Below are positions 45,501 through 53,808 of a DNA stretch of 64,000 nucleotides, piece after piece. Numbering within the stretch: position 1 is the stretch's first letter; each line of letters begins with the position of its first letter. A program made the translations under genes and the position numbers. Source of the DNA: Chitinibacter sp046530675 (GTDB lineage Bacteria > Pseudomonadota > Gammaproteobacteria > Burkholderiales > Chitinibacteraceae); contig NZ_CP172558.1 in NCBI RefSeq assembly GCF_046530675.1, positions 1 to 64,000 on the forward strand, read 5' to 3'. The notes under the pieces are model-generated. The model was not told where the DNA came from and did no database searches. It worked only from the letters and a program-made list of their open reading frames with translations.

Positions 45501-48282
45501 ACACTTCGCCTTTGTCGTCGATTTCCTCGCTGTTATCCCAGGCATAAAAACCACCGACCAGACGTTTGCGCGCGCTCAGATATTTGCGCTCGCGCAGGCT
45601 GACGGTCACGTCCTTGCCCTTGGCGGGCTTGCCATTGGTATCGAGCACCACGGCTTTGAGCTGCAAGGCTTTGCCAGTGCTGATCCAGCCCTCGACGCTC
45701 AGCCCCACTTGCAATGCGGCAGGCCACAGCGCAATCCGGCGCGTAATCGTTTGCACTTCACCGTTCGGGTCGCTAAACGCCATTTCGCTGACCAGATCGT
45801 AGCGGCGATCTATCGCAGGCAGATTGGCCACTTTGGTTTTGCCATTGCCATTAGCGTCGAGTACAAGCGCGGCTTTGTCGAGCACCACTTTGCCATCGAG
45901 CGACTGATTTGAAGGATTTGCAGGCGTTTTTTTATCTTCCGGCACGCGAGGCGGCGTAAAGGAATACAGCTCGTAATTTTTCGGTCTCTCGTAGCTCTCG
46001 GCCAGCATCGCGCTCACTTGGACTGGCCAGGCTTTGGCTGGGCCGCCATTGCCCCAGGCCAGCGATACATTCAGGGGTATTTCTTTGGCAGCTATACCTG
46101 CTGCTTTTTGCGAAGCAATACCCCCAGTCATCACCGGCAGGCGGAATGCTTCAACGCGGAAACTGCCGCTTTGCAATGAATAGCCATCAAGCTCCGGGCT
46201 GGCTTTATTGCCGCTATCGGCCTTGCTGCGGCTGCCCTTGCGCTCCAGATACAGCGAGTAGCTACCCAGCTTGGCCTGCTTCGGGATGGCAAAACTCGAT
46301 TCGGCGTAGCGATCTTTGCGCCAGCTCAGCGGCAGATTGATTTCGTCGCCGCTGCCATCGTGCACAATCCGCACTTGCTGCGGCAATTGCCCGCTTGTAA
46401 GCAAAGCCAAACCTTTGCTGCCTTTCAGCCGCAGGAAATGCTTCATCGACACGGTTTCACCGGCGCGCAGCAAAGTGCGGTCCATCACGCTGTGCGCCGT
46501 GATATTTGAAGTTTCATCGTAATAAGTCGGGTATGGAAAGCGCCATGATTCGATGCCGCGATTCCAGCCCGAGCGAACAAAGGACACATCGTCATTCCCG
46601 TTGGCGTCTTTGCCGCGGGCGGTGACAAACAGGCCATCGAGCTGACCGCCATGGCACTCACCGGCGTTGAACGCCTGATTGATCAGCACCATGCCCTGCG
46701 CATTGGCCTGCCCCGACCACAACGATTTGCCACTGCAATCGTAAATATGAATCGCCGCATTGGGCACGGGCCGCGCCTTATCCAGCGTCGTCACCCAGAC
46801 TGCGGTGTTTTCACTCGACTGCTTTAAATGCACGGCCATATTGGTGACCAGCGCGGCGGAGCGCACATACATCGGCTTGTTCTCGCCCAGCAGCGCCTTG
46901 CCGAGCAATTGCGACGACACTTCCAGCACGTAAAAACCCGGCTTGGGCAGCGGCACGCCGACCACTTCAAACGGCCACTGGCCATTGGCCTGCCCCGGCA
47001 GTTTGATCGGCTGTGCTGCGGCCTCTTTTTTCAGCAAAGACAGGCGACGGGATTGAACGTCTTTTTTGCCAATGGTGATCGTGGATTCGTCGTATTCAAT
47101 CACTTTGGCCAGCCAGCGCATCATGCTGGCGTCATCGCCCACGCGCAGCGATTGGCCACTCAGTTGCACCGACTGGATTTTCAAATCGCGCTCGACACCG
47201 CGCAGCGTAATCGGCAAGGCCGCATCGCTGCCCGACTCGATAATGCCAAACGGCGCAGCGGCAAATTTGGCCAGCGGCGGGTAATCCGAGGTTTTGACCG
47301 TCAGCGGAAAACGATCCGCGTTCACCAGCTCGCGGCCCACTTCATCGGCAAAATCAAACGGCAAAGCCAGCTTGAATTCGGCCAGCGGCGCAAAAGGCGG
47401 CGCAAAGCTGATTTCTTCAACCGGCTCGCCTTTATTGTATTGATCCGCCTTGGGCGAACGCTCGCCGCCCTCGCCCTGCATGCGAATCGCCTGCGCCAGT
47501 TTGGCCGGAACAGGCGAGCTAAATTTCAATGTCATCGGCTTGAACGGAATGCAGGCACCCTTTGCATTTTCGCGCTGGCAGCTTAGCGTAGCGCGAAACG
47601 GCGGGCGCACGCTAAAGTCGAAGCGATCCGGCTTAGCATTGCCGCGCAAATGCACCAGCGTCAGCTTGCTATCGGGTGCCAGACGCTGGGCGCAACGCAC
47701 GGTAGCGATGCTGGCCTCGCGTTTCTCCAGCCCCAGATGGCGGAGTATATCGCTACGCTCCTTGCTGGATAAGGCCTCTACGGGTATACGTTCGGGTGAA
47801 CTACTCGACTGGCAATACAGTGTCTCAAGCGCCTCTGCCGGACTATTAAATTGCAAAACAAAAGCCTGATCTTCCTCGATCAATCCTTCGGCAGGCCAGT
47901 GGCGCGTCACGATAGGCTGCCCGGTGTAAAAACGGTAGCTCAGATTGGCAGGCAGGCTATTACCTTTCAGGTCTTTCCAGCCCGCCTTGGGCGTAAAGCG
48001 GCAATCGGTGTTGGCTGGGGGTTTTTGCTGCAGATCGAGCACCCAGGTTCTATCGTTCACCCAATGGCTCTTGCCTTGCAAGGCGCAATTAAAACTGAAT
48101 GGCGCAGGCGCGGCGCTATTGCCCAGCGCGATCACCGGCGCATCAAAACTGACCCGCACCTGCGTCAGTTGCTTGATTTCACCCTGCGGACTAAAGGTGG
48201 TGACCGTAGCTGCCTGAGCGGTGGTATGAGCGGCAGCCAGCAGCAGGCAGGCGGCCAGCGCAGCATTGAGTGATCCGGACAT
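42583..48282 (-). CDS. Bacterial alpha-2-macroglobulin family protein
   Basis: 1899 residues from the ATG at 48280-48282 (GGGAGC ribosome site). Cleavable signal peptide ending AAAHTTAQA, without a lipobox Cys, so probably soluble periplasmic rather than a lipoprotein. Repeated macroglobulin beta-domains, a bait-type region, and the thioester motif in SEYPYSCLEQRTS (Cys1443 to Gln1446) followed by the thioester domain are present. Bacterial A2Ms trap foreign proteases in the periplasm and are encoded with PbpC, as here. It is longer than the ~1650-residue E. coli YfhM. A 48-bp repeat copy is read within the domain at about residue 720-736. Confidence 0.93.
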   Translation of the reverse strand: MSGSLNAALAACLLLAAAHTTAQAATVTTFSPQGEIKQLTQVRVSFDAPVIALGNSAAPAPFSFNCALQGKSHWVNDRTWVLDLQQKPPANTDCRFTPKAGWKDLKGNSLPANLSYRFYTGQPIVTRHWPAEGLIEEDQAFVLQFNSPAEALETLYCQSSSSPERIPVEALSSKERSDILRHLGLEKREASIATVRCAQRLAPDSKLTLVHLRGNAKPDRFDFSVRPPFRATLSCQRENAKGACIPFKPMTLKFSSPVPAKLAQAIRMQGEGGERSPKADQYNKGEPVEEISFAPPFAPLAEFKLALPFDFADEVGRELVNADRFPLTVKTSDYPPLAKFAAAPFGIIESGSDAALPITLRGVERDLKIQSVQLSGQSLRVGDDASMMRWLAKVIEYDESTITIGKKDVQSRRLSLLKKEAAAQPIKLPGQANGQWPFEVVGVPLPKPGFYVLEVSSQLLGKALLGENKPMYVRSAALVTNMAVHLKQSSENTAVWVTTLDKARPVPNAAIHIYDCSGKSLWSGQANAQGMVLINQAFNAGECHGGQLDGLFVTARGKDANGNDDVSFVRSGWNRGIESWRFPYPTYYDETSNITAHSVMDRTLLRAGETVSMKHFLRLKGSKGLALLTSGQLPQQVRIVHDGSGDEINLPLSWRKDRYAESSFAIPKQAKLGSYSLYLERKGSRSKADSGNKASPELDGYSLQSGSFRVEAFRLPVMTGGIASQKAAGIAAKEIPLNVSLAWGNGGPAKAWPVQVSAMLAESYERPKNYELYSFTPPRVPEDKKTPANPSNQSLDGKVVLDKAALVLDANGNGKTKVANLPAIDRRYDLVSEMAFSDPNGEVQTITRRIALWPAALQVGLSVEGWISTGKALQLKAVVLDTNGKPAKGKDVTVSLRERKYLSARKRLVGGFYAWDNSEEIDDKGEVCSETSDAQGLVFCEISFKDAGNMELIAQVKDEQGNIVRSAQDVWVSQHDELWFDADNNDRIDVIPEKPSYAPGEMAKFQVRMPFRKATAWIGIEREGILETRVVELEGKTASFELKIADNWTPNVYVSVLAVRGRVRDVPWYSFFTWGWKTPGEWWSAYWNEGKDYVAPTSMVDLSRPAFKYGVAEIQVGDAAKRLQIEVTPARATYGIRETADVTIKVKLPNGKPAPAGTEVVFAAVDEALLELQPNTSWNILQAMYQRHSFGIEMATAQLEVVGKRHYGRKALPPGGGGGKAPTRELLDTLLSWQPAVVLDANGTAKVKVPINDALSKFRLVAVADVGSDQFGTGEGSFVVRQDLQLTSGIPPVVREGDQLAAGITLRNGSERKMSVKVTANASGIAGLNPQQVELPAGEARFINWPITIPNNAKQLDWVFSVQEVNGKAADKLAATQQVEPAVPVTVEQATLQRVSGGELQIPVVLPPNALAGRGGISVALQNKLGNELPGVRRWFSEYPYSCLEQRTSVALGLGDKACWQKLMAELPLYLDNDGLAWYWPLSESGSRFGSDTLTTYLLAVAYEAGEAIPDAPRQRMLNALVAFVEGRLKRDLPYNRQDADVRRLAAMEVLARYGMFKPAMLDVVELNPQKMSTAMLVDWLSLLNRAKGIANQAAKVTEASNLLRARLTYQGTRMVFSTERDDVAWWLMGSPDVNAAKLILVTRNLPDWQADMPRVLTGLLARQSKGHWQTTTANLWGTLAVGAFSRQFENTPVTGATSAALGGQSLSLNWPKDGVQSLGLLPWPTGKGALSIKHSGSGEPWATVQASAAVVLKAPRYAGYSIAKTITPVSQKVAGQYQPGDVVKVVLDITAQADMTWVVVNDPIPAGATIQGSGLGRDSAIDSKDTNGGDYADYVERTFSSYRAFYSYVPRGGLKVEYTMRLNNVGTFQMPPTRVEAMYAPDVFGILPNATVKVVAAK
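46076..46123. repeat. 48-bp GGTAT/ATACCC repeat, copy inside the A2M gene
   Basis: Starts GGTATTTCTT, ends CAATACCC, flanked by extra GG and CC; 48 bp. It is read on the minus strand as part of GGIASQKAAGIAAKEIP, keeping frame. Confidence 0.6.
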
Positions 48283-48473
48283 TGATCTTGCTCCCATTCA
48301 GACAAGTCAGATGCCCTTGCCCAATTAACTTTCAAAAATTTGATGTTAATTGTATTGATCCAGAAAGCTTTAGGCGAGACATTTGACTTTGCAGAGTCTG
48401 GCGTAATGGCGAGCAACAGGTTAATGAGTCAAATGGAACGGATTTCTTACGCGCAACGATCAATACCCACCGT

Positions 48474-48521
48474 GGTATTGATCTGCAAATATTATTAATA
48501 AATAGCTACAGAGCAATACCC
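48474..48521. repeat. 48-bp GGTAT/ATACCC repeat
   Basis: Starts GGTATTGATC, ends GCAATACCC with the conserved GCTACAGAG; 48 bp. It lies 4 nt after the diguanylate cyclase stop. CAATACC at 48461 forms an extra small palindrome with its first bases. Confidence 0.75.
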
Positions 48522-48525
48522 AAGA

Positions 48526-50079
48526 TTAAGCCAAGGTATTGGCCGGATCATCCATTTTCGGCGGGGTCATTTCCGGATCAGTGCAGACCCGGTTACGTCC
48601 GGTATTTTTGGCTCGGTACAAAGCGCGGTCTGCGCGCATCATAAATGGCGTGATGTCTTCATCAGGGTCAACTCTTTCGGCGATCCCGACCGAAATGCTG
48701 ACTGAAATAAGCTGCCCAGACGAGGTTCTGATCAAACGATTTTCTACGGTGTTGCGTACCCGCTCAGCCACTTCAATCGCTTGTGCCAGGCTGGTTTCCG
48801 GCAGCAGGATGGCAAACTCCTCGCCCCCCAACCGGCCAAGCAGATCTTCCTGCCTTAATTCACCCTGCGCCGCACGGCAAACTTCTTTTAGCACCAGATC
48901 GCCCGCTTCATGACCAAACTGATCGTTTACTTGTTTGAAATGATCCAGATCGAACATCAGACACGACATCGTTCGCTGGTAACGCAAGGCGCGCGCCATT
49001 TCCTGCTGCAAATGCGCCATGAAATAGCGGCGATTGGCGACATTGGTCAGAAAATCCATATTGGCCTGCTCGGTCAATTGCTTGCCCATGATCTCCAAAG
49101 TATGCAGCGCCCGCAGCATTCGCCACAAACCAATCAGCCCCAGTAGCGTCAGTGTTCCGCCAAAGAGCAGAACATTGCGTAATCGGATTTTCCAGCTGGC
49201 GAGCACATCATCGGTTGCCGAGCTGACAATCACCACCAGCGGAAACTCGGGCACACTGGCATAGGCGACAATTCGCGAGCGGCCATCATAAGCGCCCGAT
49301 TCGACCTCCAGCACCCCCGAAGATTTTTTAGCTAGCTCATGCTGCCATACCTGACCTTGCGCAATTGATCGACCTGCCGCATTTTCATTGGGAATCCTAA
49401 ACAGCACCGTGCCGTCCCGATGCGCGAGTAAAATCGTTCCTCCTCTGGTTCTGCCCACATCAAAAGAGCGCTCAAAAACGCGGTTTTCCAGCACGGCAAA
49501 AATGACGGAAATGTCATTGGGATTGGATCGCAGCGGATACGAAATCGGCAAACCCCAGTGTCCGGTCACACGCCCTCGCACTGGCTTGCCAATATAAAAC
49601 CCCCGCGTTGCCAGATTATGCTGAGCACGGACGTAGTCACGATCCGCCACATTCGCCAGAGGCTTGTCGCCCGTTTTCCGTAAATAAAACAGGCCCCCCT
49701 CCTGCGAAACCAGCCGGATATCGGCCAAGTAACCGGTTTTGGCCTTGAAAGCATCGACCAGCCGCAAAAAATCCGGGTCGGTGCGTGGATCGGAATAGGG
49801 ATGAACGACAAACCACTGATCGGCAGAAATCAGAAAATAGTTCAGAAATGAAAACAGATTGTACGTCTGCCCTTCGACCGCTTTGGCCAGCCGTTCGAGT
49901 ACCCGTTTTTCGGACTCGATCACCGCCTCTCTGGACGACTGCATGAAATAGCCCAGCGAAGACCATAGCGCGATCAGTGACAGCGTGATACTGGCAATCG
50001 TCAGGCGTCTAGCCCGCTTGATATTGACGTTCGAACCCAACTGCATCGCCGCCCCCGCAAAGGCATTTCTCGGCCTCAT
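48526..50079 (-). CDS. Membrane-bound diguanylate cyclase with periplasmic sensor
   Basis: 517 residues. First membrane helix about 25-48 (LTIASITLSLIALWSSLGYF), a periplasmic Cache-like sensor of about 240 residues, a second helix near 295-315, then the GGDEF domain. LMFDLDHFKQVNDQFGHEAG and the active motif GGEEF (about residue 417) are intact. The inhibitory I-site RQED lies five residues before GGEEF, so product feedback is likely. It makes cyclic di-GMP from GTP. Start at 50079; an ATG at 50046 is an alternative. Solitary gene. Confidence 0.92.
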   Translation of the reverse strand: MRPRNAFAGAAMQLGSNVNIKRARRLTIASITLSLIALWSSLGYFMQSSREAVIESEKRVLERLAKAVEGQTYNLFSFLNYFLISADQWFVVHPYSDPRTDPDFLRLVDAFKAKTGYLADIRLVSQEGGLFYLRKTGDKPLANVADRDYVRAQHNLATRGFYIGKPVRGRVTGHWGLPISYPLRSNPNDISVIFAVLENRVFERSFDVGRTRGGTILLAHRDGTVLFRIPNENAAGRSIAQGQVWQHELAKKSSGVLEVESGAYDGRSRIVAYASVPEFPLVVIVSSATDDVLASWKIRLRNVLLFGGTLTLLGLIGLWRMLRALHTLEIMGKQLTEQANMDFLTNVANRRYFMAHLQQEMARALRYQRTMSCLMFDLDHFKQVNDQFGHEAGDLVLKEVCRAAQGELRQEDLLGRLGGEEFAILLPETSLAQAIEVAERVRNTVENRLIRTSSGQLISVSISVGIAERVDPDEDITPFMMRADRALYRAKNTGRNRVCTDPEMTPPKMDDPANTLA

Positions 50080-50187
50080 TGACCCGCGATAATAATGAGC
50101 ATAAAAAATCGCCCAGCTTAAGTTTCACTTAACACAGTATTGTTTTAATGGCTCCTGAAACACAAGCACACACCAAGGAGCCTTACC

Positions 50188-50454
50188 ATGAAACTGGTTA
50201 CATTGACCGCCGTTGCCGCTTTAACCCTGTCGTCTTTGACCTTTGCGTCGGCAGATTGTCCGAAACATCCGAAAAATGAATGGCTGAAAGAAGCCGATGC
50301 CAAAGCCAAAATCGAGGGCATGGGCTACAAGATCAAGAAATTCAAAGTTTCGGGCGAATGTTATGAAATTTATGGTCATAACAAGGAAGGCAAAAAAGCC
50401 GAAGTGTATTTCGATGCCAAGACACTGGATATCGTGAAATCCGAAATCGACTAA
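50188..50454 (+). CDS. Secreted PepSY-domain protein
   Basis: 88 residues with a signal peptide (VTLTAVAALTLSSLTFASA) and one PepSY domain: KEADAKAKIEGMGYKIKKFK and GECYEIYGHNKEGKKAEVYF, with two cysteines. Periplasmic PepSY proteins of this size commonly accompany a cytochrome b561 and a PmrAB/QseBC-type two-component system, as here. They are suspected redox or metal-linked sensory or inhibitory proteins. A 48-bp repeat follows its stop by two bases. Confidence 0.85.
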   Translation: MKLVTLTAVAALTLSSLTFASADCPKHPKNEWLKEADAKAKIEGMGYKIKKFKVSGECYEIYGHNKEGKKAEVYFDAKTLDIVKSEID

Positions 50455-50456
50455 TG

Positions 50457-50504
50457 GGTATACCCATGCAGGTCAATATCATATTGGCCTGCATCAATAT
50501 ACCT
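50457..50504. repeat. 48-bp GGTAT/ATACC repeat
   Basis: Starts GGTATACCCA, ends ATATACCT, 48 bp. The inner arms TGCAGGTCAATAT and ATATTGGCCTGCA make this one of the best hairpins of the family. Located 2 nt after the PepSY stop. Confidence 0.8.
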
Positions 50505-50520
50505 GTTATGGAGCATCATT

Positions 50521-51072
50521 ATGAACAAGATTAAAGTCTGGGATCCGCTGGTGCGGATCATTCACTGGTCGCTGGCTTTGGCCGTACTGGGCAATTTTCT
50601 CAATGAAGAAGGCGATTTGTTGCATCGCTGGGAAGGCTATGCCGCGCTCGCTCTGGTCTTGACCCGGATCATCTGGGGCTTTGTCGGCAGTCGGCACGCC
50701 CGTTTCAGCGACTGGTTTCCCACTCCGGGGCGATTATTCCCCTATCTGCGCGATCTGCTGCGCGGACAAACTCGTCGTCATCTCGGCCACAATCCGGCTG
50801 GCGCCGTCATGATGCTGTTTTTGCTGGTGATGGTCATGGGTCTGGGCGTGAGCGGCTATCTGATGGGCACCGACGCATTTTTTGGTGAAGAATGGCTAGA
50901 AGAAATCCATGAAGCCATCGCCTATATATTACTGACCGGCGTCGGCGTGCATGTACTGGCCGCGATGATCGAAAGTTGGCGACACAAGGAAAACCTGCCC
51001 GCCGCAATGATCCATGGCTATAAACGCCCACTGGATCAGCACGAAAACGATCACATCATGGATTCTCATTAA
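50521..51072 (+). CDS. Cytochrome b561 family protein
   Basis: 183 residues with four hydrophobic segments and His residues at the expected heme b positions (VRIIHWSLALAV, DLLHRWEGYAALAL, EEIHEAIAYILLTGVGVHVL). The family moves electrons in the inner membrane, often between a quinone and a periplasmic partner. The stop overlaps the response-regulator start by one base (TAATG), so it is translationally coupled with the two-component system and probably functionally linked to the PepSY protein upstream. Confidence 0.88.
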   Translation: MNKIKVWDPLVRIIHWSLALAVLGNFLNEEGDLLHRWEGYAALALVLTRIIWGFVGSRHARFSDWFPTPGRLFPYLRDLLRGQTRRHLGHNPAGAVMMLFLLVMVMGLGVSGYLMGTDAFFGEEWLEEIHEAIAYILLTGVGVHVLAAMIESWRHKENLPAAMIHGYKRPLDQHENDHIMDSH

Positions 51073-51734
51073 TGCGCTTATTACTGGTCGAAGACGACAG
51101 ACTAATCGGAGAAGGCATCCAGGATGGGCTGATCGACGCCGGTTTTACCGTTGACTGGTTGCAGGATGGCGAAGCGGCAAAAATGGCGCTGTCGACACGT
51201 GATGACTTTGACCTGATCGTGCTCGACATTGCCCTGCCCCGCCTGAACGGTTTGCAATTATTGAGCTGGCTGCGTGGGCAGCAGCGCGACATTCCGGTCT
51301 TGTTGCTCACCGCCCGTGATGGCATTGACGACCGGATTGACGGATTGAATGCCGGTGCCGATGATTATCTGGTCAAGCCTTTTGCGCTGGGTGAATTACT
51401 GGCGCGTATCCATGCCCTGTTGCGCCGCGCGCATGGTCGCAGCGGCAACACGCTGAGCTGGCGCACGGTGCAGCTCGATCCGATCCGGCAAGCTGCAACG
51501 CGGGATGGTCATCCGCTCTCGCTCACCGCGATGGAGTTTCGCCTGCTGCATGTGCTGCTCGCCAATACCGCCCACTACCTGTCACGCTACCAGCTGGACG
51601 AAAAGCTCTATGGCTGGGGAGGCGATATCGAAAGCAATACGCTTGATGTGCATTTATCTCATTTGCGCAAAAAACTGGGCAGCGATGCCATTGAAAATGT
51701 ACGCGGGCTGGGCTGGCGTATGGGCAAGGAATAA
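51072..51734 (+). CDS. OmpR-family response regulator (PmrA/QseB-like)
   Basis: 220 residues. Receiver domain with acidic pocket VEDD, phospho-acceptor Asp52 in LIVLDIALPRLNG and Lys in DYLVKPF; C-terminal winged helix with YQLDEKLYGWGGDIESNTLD and VRGLGWRMG. It should be phosphorylated by the kinase whose gene starts 3 nt downstream. Likely targets are its own operon (PepSY, cytochrome b561), by analogy with similar loci. Confidence 0.92.
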   Translation: MRLLLVEDDRLIGEGIQDGLIDAGFTVDWLQDGEAAKMALSTRDDFDLIVLDIALPRLNGLQLLSWLRGQQRDIPVLLLTARDGIDDRIDGLNAGADDYLVKPFALGELLARIHALLRRAHGRSGNTLSWRTVQLDPIRQAATRDGHPLSLTAMEFRLLHVLLANTAHYLSRYQLDEKLYGWGGDIESNTLDVHLSHLRKKLGSDAIENVRGLGWRMGKE

Positions 51735-51737
51735 GCC

Positions 51738-53066
51738 ATGCAAAGCGATCATTATTGGCAACGCTTGAAGCAGCGCTTTGGCCAGTCGCTGTTATCCAGA
51801 CTGACGGTTCTGATCATTCTGGCGACTTTGCTGTCCTGGTCCGTATTCAGCGCAGTCTTGCTGCATGAGGCGCGCAAGGAGACTACCGAGCTGCTTGATA
51901 AACAGCTATCCGCTTACACCGATATGCTTTGGCAAAATCTGGGTGATGAGGACGATTTGAGCGCAGCCCAAACACCACATCAGGCAGATCACTTGCGTCT
52001 TGCCTTTGCGCTTTATAACCATCAGCAACTGCTGCAAGCGGGAAACCTGTCGGGCATCCCCTATCAAAATACAAAGCAATCCGACCCGTACACCATTCGG
52101 GTCGGCGAGCAGGACTGGCGCATCTGTGTGCGTCAGGATAGCGAGCGCCAGCTGATCATTGCCGAGCCGCTGAAAAATCACCAGAAAATTGTCGCCGAAA
52201 TTCTGGAGCACCTTGGCGAAACGGCTGCATTTGCGCTGCTATTGCTGATTCCGCTGTTATTGTTCGCCATCTGGCGCGGCCTGCAACCTCTGCAAACGAT
52301 AGGCCGGGAGTTGTCGCAGCGTGCGCCGGACAATCTGAGCGCTTTGCAGCTCGAAGTCCCCAGCGAAATTGCCCCGCTGCGTGACCGGCTCAATGAATTG
52401 TTTGCACAGGTCACCGCCACACTGGCGCGCGAACGGCGTTTCACTGCCGATGCCGCGCATGAATTGCGCACACCACTGGCTGGGTTGCGTTTGCAAATCG
52501 AGCTGGCGCAATCTAGCCCGCGCGAGGAAACCCGCCACAAGGCGCTGGGCAAAGCGCTCGAAGGCGTTGACCGCACCAGCCGACTGGTTGCGCAATTGCT
52601 GGAAATGTCGCGTCTTGAGCATGGCCAGTTACCCGAGCTCAGCCCGCTTGATCTGGCCGAACTGGCGCGTCAGGCACTGCAGGATGCAGGCATCGACGCG
52701 ACACAACATCTACGGCTTGAGCAGGCGGTGCAGATTCGCGGTCACGCGCTATTACTCAATCTCTTATTACGCAATCTGCTTGATAATGCCCGGCGCTATG
52801 CCGGTGAGCAGGCGCAAATCGATATTGTGATTGGCGATCACCAATTACGCGTGCTGGATAATGGCCCGGGAGTCAGCGAGGAAACATTGGCGCGGCTGGG
52901 AGAGCGCTTTTATCGGCCATCCGGCCAAAGCCAGCCTGGTGCCGGGCTGGGGCTGTCCATCGTGCGGCGTATTGCGCAGTTGCACAATGCCACAATCAGC
53001 TTCGGCAATCGGATAGAGGGCGGATTTGCGGTGAAAATCGATTTCTCTCAGACAAATCAGAATTGA
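51738..53066 (+). CDS. Sensor histidine kinase (PmrB/QseC-like)
   Basis: 442 residues. Helix about 18-38, a short periplasmic sensor of about 120 residues, a second helix (AFALLLLIPLLLFAIWRGL), HAMP-like linker, phospho-accepting His241 in TADAAHELRTPLAGLR, and the ATPase N and G boxes (LLLRNLLDNARRYAGEQA, LDNGPGVSEE, GAGLGLSIVRRIAQ). The signal it reads is not evident; the PepSY and cytochrome genes in the operon point to an envelope redox or metal signal. Confidence 0.92.
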   Translation: MQSDHYWQRLKQRFGQSLLSRLTVLIILATLLSWSVFSAVLLHEARKETTELLDKQLSAYTDMLWQNLGDEDDLSAAQTPHQADHLRLAFALYNHQQLLQAGNLSGIPYQNTKQSDPYTIRVGEQDWRICVRQDSERQLIIAEPLKNHQKIVAEILEHLGETAAFALLLLIPLLLFAIWRGLQPLQTIGRELSQRAPDNLSALQLEVPSEIAPLRDRLNELFAQVTATLARERRFTADAAHELRTPLAGLRLQIELAQSSPREETRHKALGKALEGVDRTSRLVAQLLEMSRLEHGQLPELSPLDLAELARQALQDAGIDATQHLRLEQAVQIRGHALLLNLLLRNLLDNARRYAGEQAQIDIVIGDHQLRVLDNGPGVSEETLARLGERFYRPSGQSQPGAGLGLSIVRRIAQLHNATISFGNRIEGGFAVKIDFSQTNQN

Positions 53067-53084
53067 TGCAGCCGAATTAGCAAG

Positions 53085-53132
53085 GGTATATCCACCAAAG
53101 CCAATTAAAATGTAAACCACAAGGCAATACCA
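53085..53132. repeat. 48-bp GGTAT/ATACC repeat
   Basis: Starts GGTATATCCA, ends GCAATACCA; 48 bp. It lies 18 nt after the histidine kinase stop, in the 79-bp gap between convergent genes, where it could act as a transcript end for either. Confidence 0.7.
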
Positions 53133-53145
53133 CATTGGGTATACA

Positions 53146-53652
53146 TTAGCTCGCACCAAGCCAGATAACCAGCGCACCAAAACCGGCAAAAGCCGCAAAC
53201 GGCAGCAGCCAGAACAAACCGGCGTAGCGTGATGCCAACTCAACGCGGTATTGTTCGGGGTGTGCCGGATTGTAGTAAATCATCCGTTTTGACCCCAGCG
53301 ATTGCTGTGCAGCCAATTCGGTGGCGTGGTTGGCATTATTGGCTGGCAACCCATGCTTTGCGCTATAGCTAATGCCCTTCACCATATAGTGATAATCCAG
53401 CACACAGGCATAGCTAACCGACAAGCCTGCATGCTCCTTGCGCGGTTGCTCACGAACATGCTTGGCAACTTCGACCGCTTGCAGCTCGGCACTGGTTTGC
53501 GGCCACAACATGGCAGCCTGATCTTCACGCACCTTTCTCAGCGCGATGGGAATAAAAATAAGACCGATCAAAATAAAGACCGCGCCAATCACCATCAGCC
53601 AAGTATTGGGGCTCATCAAATCCAGCCTGATCCACTCGAATTGAAAGTTCAT
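53146..53652 (-). CDS. DUF3592 membrane protein
   Basis: 168 residues from the ATG at 53652, which has AGGAAA upstream; an ATG at 53676 would add eight residues but has no ribosome site. Two membrane helices (WLMVIGAVFILIGLIFIPIA near the N-terminus, LFWLLPFAAFAGFGALVIW at the C-terminus) frame a beta-rich loop with WPQTSAELQ and MIYYNPAHPEQYRVE, the usual DUF3592 pattern. Function unknown. Solitary gene, convergent with the histidine kinase. Confidence 0.8.
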   Translation of the reverse strand: MNFQFEWIRLDLMSPNTWLMVIGAVFILIGLIFIPIALRKVREDQAAMLWPQTSAELQAVEVAKHVREQPRKEHAGLSVSYACVLDYHYMVKGISYSAKHGLPANNANHATELAAQQSLGSKRMIYYNPAHPEQYRVELASRYAGLFWLLPFAAFAGFGALVIWLGAS

Positions 53653-53808
53653 TCCCGGTATTTCCTGTGAAGTCATGATATATGATATGCAATTTGAATT
53701 ATGACGTAAGGTATGCGTTCATTACTATCAGCGACATAGCTCTACATGGCAAAAAGCACATCAAGCCAAAATACTCAAATGGAAAAAGACTCACCCCCCT
53801 CCTGATAA

